Positions 37,418-44,901 of a DNA stretch of 64,000 nucleotides are shown in pieces. Positions within the stretch are counted from its first letter, which is position 1, and each line of letters opens with the position of its first letter. The DNA is from Thiothrix sp. (GTDB lineage: Bacteria > Pseudomonadota > Gammaproteobacteria > Thiotrichales > Thiotrichaceae): contig NZ_JAQTLS010000021.1 in the NCBI RefSeq assembly GCF_028714775.1, positions 1 through 64,000 on the forward strand. The letters run 5' to 3'. The translations under genes were made by a program, and so were the position numbers. Below the pieces are notes generated by a model. That model saw only the letters and a list, made by a program, of their open reading frames with translations, was not told where the DNA came from and ran no database searches.

Positions 37418-38853
37418 GAAGTCAGTTTCCTTGTGCTATTTAATCGGATGAATTCGACGAACCGCTGCGCCCACCGAAATTGGGCAGTGTCGCGCATGTG
37501 TGTGTAAGATGCCAGCAAATTGCGGTAAATCCAGCCATCGTATTGCCCGTCGATGCCTGTCCCGCGCTGCATACGGTAGGCGAATTTACCTTGTGCGGTC
37601 AAATTCTCCAGCCGCGAGTAATGGAACTCATGGGCATTGATAATCGCGTTGCCATCGCCACCGGGCCACGGCATGTCAGCAGTTTCCTGCAATTTCACAT
37701 AACCCCTGCCCTGCGGCTTTTTGTGCATCACCGCATCTCCGGGAATTACCCCTACCATTTCCGCTTGCTGCCCATTCCAAACAAGGCTGCGGGAAAGGTA
37801 CATCAGCCCGCCGCATTCAGCATACGTCGGCAAACCATTGTCGATAGCGGCGCGGATGGATTCGCGCATGGACACATTCGCCGCCAATTGCTGCATGTGA
37901 GTTTCGGGGAAACCACCGCCGATGAACAAGCCATCAATTTCCGGCAAAGCTGCGTCTTTCAGCGTGTTGACGGGAACGAGTTCTGCGCCTGCCTGTTGCA
38001 GGGCTTCGAGGTCGCCGGGGTAATAGAAGCCGAAGGACGGGTCTTGGCAGATGCCTATTTTAAGAAACCCCTCACCCCAACCCCTCTCCCTCAAGGGGAG
38101 AGGGGCTAAGAGATTCTTTTCTTGCTCCCCCTCGCCCCTTGAGGGAGAGGGGGCGGGGGGGGTGAGGGGTACGGCATTAGCCGCTATCTCCCGCACTCCC
38201 CCCAAATCCACCTGTTCCGCCACCAAATCCCGAATCCGCGCAATCTGCGCCTCAGCTTCACCGCTTTCATTGCTCGGCATCAGCCCCAGATGGCGTTCTT
38301 CGATAGCCATTTCCGGGTTGTCCTGCACTGCGCCCAGCACCTTGATGTCGGTGTAATATTCCACCGATTCGCGCAATTTGCTGGCATGACGTGCGCCGCC
38401 GACGCGGTTGAAGATGATCCCAGCGATATTGATTTCCCGGTCAAAGGCTTGGTAACCCAGCAGTAAGGGGGCAATGCCACGGGTCATGCCGCGTGAATCG
38501 ACTACCAAAATCACCGGCGAACGGGTCAGTTTGGCGATGGCGGCGTTACTGTCGGAACCATCCAAGGCCATGCCGTCGTACAAGCCTTTGTTGGCTTCTA
38601 TCAGAGCGATGTCAGCATCGAGCGAATAACGTTGCACGGTGTGGATGATTTCATCCGCCGTCATGGTGTTGAAATCGAGGTTATGGCAAGCGCGGGCGCT
38701 AGCAGCACCGAGCCACAGCGGGTCGATGTAATCCGGGCCTTTTTTGAACGGCTGGACACGCAAACCTTGGGCGTGCAAAGCCGCACACAGGCCAATCGAA
38801 ACCGTGGTCTTGCCGGAGGATTTGTGGGTCGCGGAAATGAATACTCTTGCCAT
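37414..38853 (-). CDS. dsrN: Siroheme amidase DsrN (CobB/CbiA family glutamine amidotransferase)
   Basis: A 479-residue cobyrinate a,c-diamide synthase homologue. ATP loop SATHKSSGKTT lies at 7-17; the C-terminal class I glutaminase-like domain has LFIGGGFPETH and YAECGGLMYL with the nucleophile C347. Because it is coupled to a cysteine-free DsrR, the amide donor role in siroheme amide formation for sulfite reductase is preferred over cobalamin synthesis. Residues about 229-262 are a translated 102-bp palindromic repeat inserted in frame between the two domains; typical homologues lack it. No other dsr or cob genes are in the window. Confidence 0.82.
   Translation of the reverse strand: MARVFISATHKSSGKTTVSIGLCAALHAQGLRVQPFKKGPDYIDPLWLGAASARACHNLDFNTMTADEIIHTVQRYSLDADIALIEANKGLYDGMALDGSDSNAAIAKLTRSPVILVVDSRGMTRGIAPLLLGYQAFDREINIAGIIFNRVGGARHASKLRESVEYYTDIKVLGAVQDNPEMAIEERHLGLMPSNESGEAEAQIARIRDLVAEQVDLGGVREIAANAVPLTPPAPSPSRGEGEQEKNLLAPLPLRERGWGEGFLKIGICQDPSFGFYYPGDLEALQQAGAELVPVNTLKDAALPEIDGLFIGGGFPETHMQQLAANVSMRESIRAAIDNGLPTYAECGGLMYLSRSLVWNGQQAEMVGVIPGDAVMHKKPQGRGYVKLQETADMPWPGGDGNAIINAHEFHYSRLENLTAQGKFAYRMQRGTGIDGQYDGWIYRNLLASYTHMRDTAQFRWAQRFVEFIRLNSTRKLTS
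38068..38169. repeat. 102-bp palindromic repeat element inserted in frame in dsrN
   Basis: The outer arms are inverted copies built on CCCCTCACCCC ... CCCTCTCCCTCAAGGGG, about 33-40 bases each, around a short AT-rich centre (GATTCTTTTC). Length 102 is a multiple of three and both junctions keep the dsrN frame, adding the Pro/Arg/Glu-rich residues 229-262. It resembles the dispersed REP/RPE-type elements found between genes of many proteobacteria, here inside one. Confidence 0.8.
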
Positions 38854-38903
38854 GCCCCCATTCTAACGCAGCAACAGTATATTAGTGAATATTAATATTG
38901 TAA

Positions 38904-40268
38904 TTAGGCTTCCATAAACTCATGCTTTTTCAGCAAACGGTAAACATTACGCTCGCTGATGCCCAAAGCCCGCGCCACTTTGCCCCGGTGTCCGCTGAAC
39001 TTGTCCAGCAACAGGTGCAAATAATGCTTTTCCAAATCCTCCAAGGTCGGGGTCTGTTCAAAGCTCAGGTTGATTTCCTTGCGGGTAACAGCCGCCGATG
39101 TAACCGCAGGCACAAGCTCGTCGCTGAGGGTAATGTGTTCAGGCAAAATGCGGGCAGCCTCGCCCGACAAAATGATGGCGCGTTCCACCATGTTTTTCAG
39201 CTCACGGATATTGCCCGGCCACGGGTACGCCAACAACTTGCTGATAGCCTCGTCACTCAAATGTTTGTTAACGCGGCGGGAAAAATCGTGGTTGCTGATG
39301 AAATGGTCGACCAACGCGGGGATGTCATCTTTGCGTTCGCGTAACGGCGGCACGTAAATCGTGAAAGCATTCAAACGGTAAAACAGGTCAGCGCGGAACG
39401 TCCCTTCTTGCGACATGCCCAATAAATCGCGGTTAGTCGCGGCGACCACCCGCACATTCGCAGTCATGTCACGGATTCCACCCAAACGCCGGAAGCGCCC
39501 AGTTTCCAGCACACGCAAAAGCTTGGCTTGAATCGCCGGGGTAATTTCACCGATTTCATCCAGAAACAGCGTGCCACCTTCGGCACTTTCGATCAGCCCT
39601 TTTTTCTGACGGTCAGCGCCTGTGAAAGCGCCTTTTTCATGCCCAAACAGTTCCGACTCGAACAGATTTTCTTGCATGGTGCAGCAATCGAGCGCGACGT
39701 AACCGTGCTTGGCAACTTGGCTGCGCTCGTGGATTTCGCGGGCGACCAGTTCCTTTCCAACACCGCTTTCGCCTTGGATCAGCACTGTCATCATGCTGGG
39801 GGCAACTGCGCCGATCATCTTTTCGACTTCTTTCAAGGCTGGGCTTTTACCGACCATGAAAGATTTACGCTTTTGCACCTGTTCCTTGAGGTAGAGGAAT
39901 TCTTTCCTCATGCTGTGGGTGTCGAGCGTCCGGCGGATAACCAATTCCAGTTCATCCATATTGATGGGTTTGAGCAAGTATTCGGCAGCACCCGTGCGCA
40001 TCGCCCCCACCGCTTCTTTCACACTGCCGTAAGCGGTGATGATGACCACCGGGTAATCGGGGGTCAGGTGCGGCAAGATTTGGCTACCGCGTGCATCCGG
40101 CAATTGGCAATCCAACAGCACCAAATGCGGGTCGTGTTGTTGCAGGTAAACTTGCGCGGCTGCCCACGAATGCACCCCGGTTGCGGCATAGCCCATCTTA
40201 TTCAACTGCCCGACCATTAAGCGATTCAGGGTAACGTCATCGTCGATGACCAATATCAGGGGAATCAT
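38904..40268 (-). CDS. Sigma54-dependent response regulator, NtrC family
   Basis: A 454-residue regulator with receiver (DD at 9-10, phosphorylation D53 in LLDCQLPDARG), AAA+ domain (Walker A GESGVGKE 166-173; sigma54-contacting GAFTGA 213-218; GGTLFLDEIGEI) and a C-terminal Fis-type helix-turn-helix (GHRGKVARALGISERNVYRLL). GAFTGA shows that it activates sigma54 RNA polymerase. It overlaps the sensor kinase gene by 4 bases. Three palindromes and a -24/-12 element upstream of the divergent operon at 42.4 kb are its probable target. Confidence 0.94.
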   Translation of the reverse strand: MIPLILVIDDDVTLNRLMVGQLNKMGYAATGVHSWAAAQVYLQQHDPHLVLLDCQLPDARGSQILPHLTPDYPVVIITAYGSVKEAVGAMRTGAAEYLLKPINMDELELVIRRTLDTHSMRKEFLYLKEQVQKRKSFMVGKSPALKEVEKMIGAVAPSMMTVLIQGESGVGKELVAREIHERSQVAKHGYVALDCCTMQENLFESELFGHEKGAFTGADRQKKGLIESAEGGTLFLDEIGEITPAIQAKLLRVLETGRFRRLGGIRDMTANVRVVAATNRDLLGMSQEGTFRADLFYRLNAFTIYVPPLRERKDDIPALVDHFISNHDFSRRVNKHLSDEAISKLLAYPWPGNIRELKNMVERAIILSGEAARILPEHITLSDELVPAVTSAAVTRKEINLSFEQTPTLEDLEKHYLHLLLDKFSGHRGKVARALGISERNVYRLLKKHEFMEA

Positions 40269-42169
40269 GTGGCCTCCTTGGTGGCGACATCGACATCGGG
40301 GAAATGCAGGATGAATACCGTCCTGCCGGGTAAGTGCGCCGCCACTTGAATCTGCCCACCGTGCTGCTTAACCAAGGAACGGGTAATGGTCAAGCCCAAC
40401 CCAGAACCACGCTGGTCAATCCGGCGACTGAAAAACGGGTCGAAAATGTGCGGTAAAATTTCATCCGGTATGCCCGTACCCGTGTCTTCCACCCGAATTT
40501 CAATCTCATCGGCTTGATGGCAAGTCACCACCTTCAATTCACCGCCATCCGGCATGGCATGAAAGGCATTTTGCACCAAGTTCAGGATGATCATGCGCAA
40601 ATCATTGTCTGCCGCGAGGATGCGTGGGTTGCCAGCCGCCAGTTCCAAGGTTTCACAGATGCCTTGCTGCTCCCGCTCGAAACGCAACAGCGACAAGGTT
40701 TCGCGGATCACGGTGTTCACTTCCACCAATTCGGGATGGTTGCTGGCAAGCGTGCCCAGTTTCATCAAACGGTGGGTGACATCCAAACACTGTTCCACCT
40801 GTTCATCGACCAGATGCAGGTAGTCTTTCAGTTCCGTCATGTCCTCTTGTGAGGCACTCAAAATTTGGTCGCTAGCCTGCAAAGCAATACGCACCGACGC
40901 CAAGGGGTTGTGGATTTCATGTGCCACGCCAGCAGCCAATTCGCCCAGTGCCGCGAGTTTTTGCTCGTGCGAGTAATGCACGGCTTTTTCCAAATCCCGC
41001 ACTGATTCCACCACCAAACATTCTGATTCATCGGCGGCAACAGGCAAGCGGGCGGCATAGACTTCGGTGGATAGCAGCGAACCGTCAGCACGTTGCAGGG
41101 TTTCCATGAATTTCAGGGTGGGCTGTTGCGCATTCAGGGTATTCAGCGGGCAAGTGCGCAACGAGGGTGGGCAAGGCGTATCGCGCTGGTAAGTCACCTT
41201 GTAGCAGTATTGCTGGCACAGCTCTTGGGGGGAAGCAAAGCCACTTTGCTCCGCATACGCACGGTTTGCCAGCACAATCTGGAAATACGGGTCAATCACC
41301 CGCACCCCGTCTGGCACGGCATCAATCAAGCCTTGCAGGAACTGTTCACGGCTTTCCAAGACCCGATGGCTGTGTTGCAAACGTTCCGCCATGTGGTTGA
41401 AAGCGCTGGCAAGGTTTGCCATTTCATCCTTGCCCCGCACCGGCACGCGGGTGGTCAAATCCCCTTGTGAAAGGGCGCGGCTGGCCTCATCCAAACGGCT
41501 GACAGGTTGCAATACATAGCGCTGCATAAACCACCACGCGGCAAGGGCGCTGAACAACACCGCCACCGCCCCCGCTCCCGTCAGCATCAATATGTTCATC
41601 CAACCTTTTTCGCGGATTGGAGCAGCATCGTAATCGACCACCAAAATGCCATTGACCGGATGGGTGTCGCGGCTACCGTGGCATTGCATACACTCCGGTT
41701 TGTTCCGCACGGGATGGAAAGTACGCAGCAATTCACCGCCACCATCTTTAGGCGTAAAGAAACGGGTAACAGGTTCCAAAGGCAGGCTTGCTGAGGTGCA
41801 GTCTGGGCAGAATTGCTGGATGATCGGAGCTTCTGTTTGCCCCAAGCGTTCGGGTTTGGAAGCAAAACGTACTTCGCCTGCGGGATTGAGGATCATCACC
41901 TCTTTCACCCCGTCTTGTTTGCCCAGATCGCTAATGATGTCGCGCAAACCGGGTAAGTCGCGGCGCAACATGGCGCGTTCCAACGATGATTTCAGCAAGA
42001 GGCTGACGGAATGGGAAGCTTGGGTACGTTCACCCGCAATCTGTTCGCTGTAAAAGTAATAAAACATCAGCAGGAAACAGGCCGACACCAGGCCCAATAC
42101 CCCGAACAGGAACACAATAAAACGGCGGCTCAGGTGTTGTTTATAAAACATCCGCATTGGATCAGACAT
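40265..42169 (-). CDS. Sensor histidine kinase with periplasmic c-type heme motif, HAMP and Cys-rich PAS
   Basis: A 634-residue kinase from the ATG at 42169, chosen because AAAGGG sits 6 bases upstream; a frame from 42256 is possible. Two membrane helices (about 16-40 and 192-215) enclose a periplasmic domain with CMQCH (160-164), a covalent heme-c site, and a nearby CPDC pair (121-124). A HAMP follows, then a PAS domain (about 271-391) with a run of cysteines (LCQQYCYKV..PCPPSLRTCPL). The phosphoacceptor is H417 in AHEIHNPL, with HATPase motifs at the end. It probably reads redox state or a ligand at the heme. It is coupled to the sigma54 regulator. Confidence 0.9.
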   Translation of the reverse strand: MSDPMRMFYKQHLSRRFIVFLFGVLGLVSACFLLMFYYFYSEQIAGERTQASHSVSLLLKSSLERAMLRRDLPGLRDIISDLGKQDGVKEVMILNPAGEVRFASKPERLGQTEAPIIQQFCPDCTSASLPLEPVTRFFTPKDGGGELLRTFHPVRNKPECMQCHGSRDTHPVNGILVVDYDAAPIREKGWMNILMLTGAGAVAVLFSALAAWWFMQRYVLQPVSRLDEASRALSQGDLTTRVPVRGKDEMANLASAFNHMAERLQHSHRVLESREQFLQGLIDAVPDGVRVIDPYFQIVLANRAYAEQSGFASPQELCQQYCYKVTYQRDTPCPPSLRTCPLNTLNAQQPTLKFMETLQRADGSLLSTEVYAARLPVAADESECLVVESVRDLEKAVHYSHEQKLAALGELAAGVAHEIHNPLASVRIALQASDQILSASQEDMTELKDYLHLVDEQVEQCLDVTHRLMKLGTLASNHPELVEVNTVIRETLSLLRFEREQQGICETLELAAGNPRILAADNDLRMIILNLVQNAFHAMPDGGELKVVTCHQADEIEIRVEDTGTGIPDEILPHIFDPFFSRRIDQRGSGLGLTITRSLVKQHGGQIQVAAHLPGRTVFILHFPDVDVATKEAT

Positions 42170-42222
42170 ACGCATCCCTTTCACTGCTTGCCATGACGAT
42201 CCCAAAAGTGTACTCCAGATCA

Positions 42223-42286
42223 TGACAAAATGTCCCGCCAATCTAGCTGGTGACATTATGTCATTTAAACTAATGACAAAGTGTCA
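42223..42286. promoter_or_regulatory. Three TGACA-N-TGTCA palindromes, probable activator sites for the NtrC-type regulator
   Basis: TGACAAAATGTC (42223-42234), TGACATTATGTCA (42251-42263, a perfect palindrome) and TGACAAAGTGTCA (42274-42286) lie 28 and 23 bases apart centre to centre, within the divergent gap between the kinase and the downstream operon. They sit about 120-180 bases before the predicted transcription start at about 42404, the usual range for NtrC-family enhancer sites. Confidence 0.8.
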
Positions 42287-42377
42287 TGAAACTCAAATAC
42301 CAACAACCCGCCACATCTCTGACCAGCAAACCACATAAACCATGAATATCAGTTAGATATGCCCATAAAAGCACATC

Positions 42378-42393
42378 TGGCACAAATCCTGCT
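42378..42393 (+). promoter_or_regulatory. Sigma54 (-24/-12) promoter of the methionine-repeat/molybdoenzyme operon
   Basis: TGGCACAAATCCTGCT has GG and GC dinucleotides separated by exactly ten bases and matches the TGGCAC-N5-TTGCW consensus except for one base. The expected start of transcription is near 42404, 34 bases before the first start codon. Three palindromic activator sites lie upstream. Confidence 0.8.
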
Positions 42394-42437
42394 GTCAAGA
42401 CGGATGAGAGAAGCGTAAACCTGAGGAGGAACACAAC

Positions 42438-42746
42438 ATGCACATGCGGAATTTCATCTGCCCCCCAATGCAGATTGCCGTATTCCTGCTGTTTGCCACT
42501 ACCGTGCAGGCAGGAGATGTAGCCTATGTAGCAGGCACACATCCGGCGGAACGTCCCGCAACCGCACCCACCGTCACTGAAGTCACCAAAGACGCAACGT
42601 GGTATTCCACCGCATTGCAGGGCGTGGAACAACCTTACCCCTACTCATTGCACTTTCTGGAGAACCAAGGCAATTGGTTTACCCCCTTCACTCGCGCTGG
42701 CATGTTTCCCCCTTACGATCTCCGTGGGTGGCATACCAACAAGTAA
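42438..42746 (+). CDS. Small exported protein of unknown function, first gene of the operon
   Basis: A 102-residue protein with a good ribosome-binding site (GAGGAGG, 42423-42429). An N-terminal signal peptide (about residues 1-25, ending TVQA) is followed by a mature part rich in aromatic residues and proline (ATWYSTALQGVEQPYPYSL; GNWFTPFTRAGMFPPYD). It has one cysteine in the signal region and no heme motif. No family was recognised. Its place directly behind the sigma54 promoter, ahead of the Met-repeat protein and cytochrome, suggests a periplasmic partner of that system. Confidence 0.7.
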   Translation: MHMRNFICPPMQIAVFLLFATTVQAGDVAYVAGTHPAERPATAPTVTEVTKDATWYSTALQGVEQPYPYSLHFLENQGNWFTPFTRAGMFPPYDLRGWHTNK

Positions 42747-42792
42747 GTTCCGAAACGTAACAGTTAGTTAACTCATTCACTGGAGGATTCAA

Positions 42793-43917
42793 ATGAAACA
42801 GTTTGTTAAGAAAACCTTGGCTATGTTGGTTGGTGCGATGTTGCTCTCCCCCGTCGCGTTTGCTGAAGACCAACAAGGCATGGCTGGCATGGGCGGCATG
42901 AACGGGATGTCTGGTATGAACGGGATGTCTGGTATGAACGGGATGTCTGGTATGAACGGGATGTCTGGTATGAATGGCATGTCGGGAATGAACGGGATGT
43001 CGGGCATGGGCGGCATGAATGGCATGTCAGGTATGAACGGGATGTCGGGCATGGGCGGCATGAATGGCATGTCGGGAATGAACGGAATGTCGGGCATGAA
43101 TGGCATGTCAGGTATGAACGGGATGTCGGGCATGGGCGGCATGAATGGCATGTCGGGAATGAACGGGATGTCTGGCATGGGTGGCATGAATGGCATGTCG
43201 GGAATGAACGGGATGTCTGGCATGAGCGGTAACACTGCTATGATCTGTGCTGAATGGGCTGACGCCCAAAGTGGTATGGCTGGCATGAACGGAATGTCTG
43301 GGATGAATGGCATGGGCGGCATGAACGGAATGTCAGGCATGAATGGCATGTCCGGCATGAACGGGATGTCTGGTATGAATGGCATGTCGGGAATGAACGG
43401 GATGTCAGGCATGAATGGCATGGGCGGCATGAACGGGATGTCAGGCATGAATGGCATGTCGGGGATGAACGGGATGTCCGGCATGAATGGCATGTCAGGG
43501 ATGAACGGGATGTCCGGCATGGGCGGCATGAATGGCATGTCGGGAATGTCTGGTAACAAAGTCTGTACCAAATGGGTTCCTGTTCAGACAGGCATGGGCG
43601 GGATGAACGGGATGTCCGGCATGAATGGTATGTCGGGGATGAACGGGATGTCCGGCATGAATGGCATGTCAGGAATGAACGGGATGTCCGGCATGGGTGG
43701 CATGAATGGCATGTCAGGGATGAACGGGATGTCTGGCATGGGCGGCATGAATGGCATGTCCGGCATGGGCGGCATGAATGGTATGTCGGGAATGAACGGG
43801 ATGTCCGGCATGGATGGCATGTCAGGAATGAACGGGATGTCTGGCATGGGCGGCATGAATGGCATGTCAGGGATGAACGGAATGTCCGGTCAAACTTGGA
43901 CACCACCAGCTAAGTAA
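42793..43917 (+). CDS. Secreted methionine-rich repeat protein, (GMNGMS)n
   Basis: A 374-residue protein with signal peptide 1-24 (ends AFA) and an excellent ribosome-binding site (GGAGG). From residue 29 almost the whole chain is a hexapeptide repeat Gly-Met-Asn-Gly-Met-Ser, with Gly-Met-Gly variants, so Met occurs nearly every third residue. Two short linkers, at about 145-160 and 254-267, share the pattern SGN..C..W...Q and split the repeat into three blocks; the protein ends SGQTWTPPAK. No known family fits. Regular Met pairs could bind soft metals such as Cu(I), form a fibre, or scavenge oxidants; all are inference. The operon suggests periplasmic electron transfer. Confidence 0.85.
   Translation: MKQFVKKTLAMLVGAMLLSPVAFAEDQQGMAGMGGMNGMSGMNGMSGMNGMSGMNGMSGMNGMSGMNGMSGMGGMNGMSGMNGMSGMGGMNGMSGMNGMSGMNGMSGMNGMSGMGGMNGMSGMNGMSGMGGMNGMSGMNGMSGMSGNTAMICAEWADAQSGMAGMNGMSGMNGMGGMNGMSGMNGMSGMNGMSGMNGMSGMNGMSGMNGMGGMNGMSGMNGMSGMNGMSGMNGMSGMNGMSGMGGMNGMSGMSGNKVCTKWVPVQTGMGGMNGMSGMNGMSGMNGMSGMNGMSGMNGMSGMGGMNGMSGMNGMSGMGGMNGMSGMGGMNGMSGMNGMSGMDGMSGMNGMSGMGGMNGMSGMNGMSGQTWTPPAK
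42877..43890 (+). repeat. 18-bp tandem repeat array encoding GMNGMS
   Basis: About 1 kb of degenerate tandem 18-mers (GGCATGAATGGCATGTCG and close variants) interrupted only at about 43227-43271 and 43552-43591. Synonymous third-base differences (AAC/AAT, TCT/TCG/TCC/TCA) with the amino-acid pattern kept argue for protein-level selection rather than recent slippage alone. Confidence 0.9.
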
Positions 43918-43930
43918 TAAAAGATTCCTC

Positions 43931-43972
43931 CCAACGTCCCCCCTGATAAGGGGGGATTGAGGGGGGTTTAAT
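43931..43972. repeat. G/C-run hairpin between the Met-repeat gene and the cytochrome gene
   Basis: CCCCCC-TGATAA-GGGGGG (43938-43955) followed by ATTGA and another GGGGGG run, then TTTAATTA. Such elements recur between genes of many proteobacteria. Here it could act as a partial terminator or RNA-stability hairpin that sets a higher level of the Met-repeat message than of the downstream enzyme genes. Confidence 0.55.
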
Positions 43973-43989
43973 TAAAGGAGTCACGTTAC

Positions 43990-44901
43990 ATGAATGCAAA
44001 CACAGACAAGTGGTGGGTTGGTGTCGTAGCCATTATCTTGGCATTGGTGGGGGGCTTCAGCGTACATTTCATGTCAGATTCCAATGGCGCACCTGCCCCT
44101 GCGGCAAGCAATACCAGCCCAAAAGCGCAGGAAGCAGCAGCCCCATCCACACCCCCCACAGCACCAGCGACACAAGTAGCCGCCGCGACACTAGTTACCA
44201 ATGACTACGGACGCGCCCGCTACGACCCCATCCATTTCAAACCTGCTATCGACAAAGCCACCGATGCAGACTGCCTCAAATGCCATCAGGAAGTACTGGA
44301 TAGCAAAACCCGTGATGCTTCCCCGGCAGGCTTAAAGAAAACCGATACGTTGGCGTGGTATCAAACCCTCGATACTTACGCGGGCGAACAAATGACTTTC
44401 CACCAGCGTCACCTGACCGCGCCTTTCATCAAGAAAGTCGCCACGATGAGTTGCACCACCTGCCATCAAGGCAATAACCCGCGCGACGAAGTTTCCGGTA
44501 CATCAGCGGACAGCCCCACCGATTTGACCATGCGTAAAATGGTTGACCCCAATCTGTGCTTACGCTGCCATGGGCAATTTCCTTACCAGAACATGGGGTT
44601 GCCGGGGCCTTGGCATGAAAGCGGTGCGGCCTTCCAGAACAATTGCTTACTGTGCCATGTGTCGATCCGCACCAACCGCCACAAGGTTAACTACCTCAAT
44701 GCCGCCGCGATTGAACAGGAAGCAACCGCTAACGGTGGCGATTCTTGCTACGGCTGCCACGGCGGACGCGCATGGTATCGCACCAGTTTCCCCTACCCTC
44801 GCCACGCTTGGCCGGGAGCGGGTGCAACCGTACCTGACTGGGCGAAAGACCGCCCCACCGAATCTGACCTACGTTTCTTGATTGAAGGGAGCAAGCCATG
44901 A
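43990..44901 (+). CDS. Membrane-anchored pentaheme cytochrome c
   Basis: A 303-residue protein with a single N-terminal membrane helix (about 8-28) and an Ala/Pro-rich spacer to about residue 68. Five CxxCH heme sites are present: C95-H99, C155-H159, C190-H194, C219-H223 and C253-H257. Several extra histidines (H82, H138, H141, H209, H231) could be distal ligands. It replaces the DmsC-type quinol anchor missing from this operon and likely carries electrons between the quinone pool or other cytochromes and the molybdoenzyme. It overlaps the next gene by 4 bases. AGGAGT precedes its ATG. Confidence 0.88.
   Translation: MNANTDKWWVGVVAIILALVGGFSVHFMSDSNGAPAPAASNTSPKAQEAAAPSTPPTAPATQVAAATLVTNDYGRARYDPIHFKPAIDKATDADCLKCHQEVLDSKTRDASPAGLKKTDTLAWYQTLDTYAGEQMTFHQRHLTAPFIKKVATMSCTTCHQGNNPRDEVSGTSADSPTDLTMRKMVDPNLCLRCHGQFPYQNMGLPGPWHESGAAFQNNCLLCHVSIRTNRHKVNYLNAAAIEQEATANGGDSCYGCHGGRAWYRTSFPYPRHAWPGAGATVPDWAKDRPTESDLRFLIEGSKP

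Noticed and set aside
37414..38853. Cobyrinate a,c-diamide synthase for cobalamin synthesis
   Set aside because: No other cob/cbi genes nearby; coupling to a Cys-free DsrR favours DsrN.
42789..43571. Long open frame on the - strand opposite the Met-repeat gene (PFMPDIPFIPDM repeats); a similar one at 43584-43865
   Set aside because: It is the mirror reading of the 18-bp repeats; the + frame has a signal peptide, ribosome-binding site and meaningful linkers.
42877..43890. Dense short repeats that could be mistaken for a CRISPR array
   Set aside because: Units are tandem 18-mers without unique spacers and are translated in frame.
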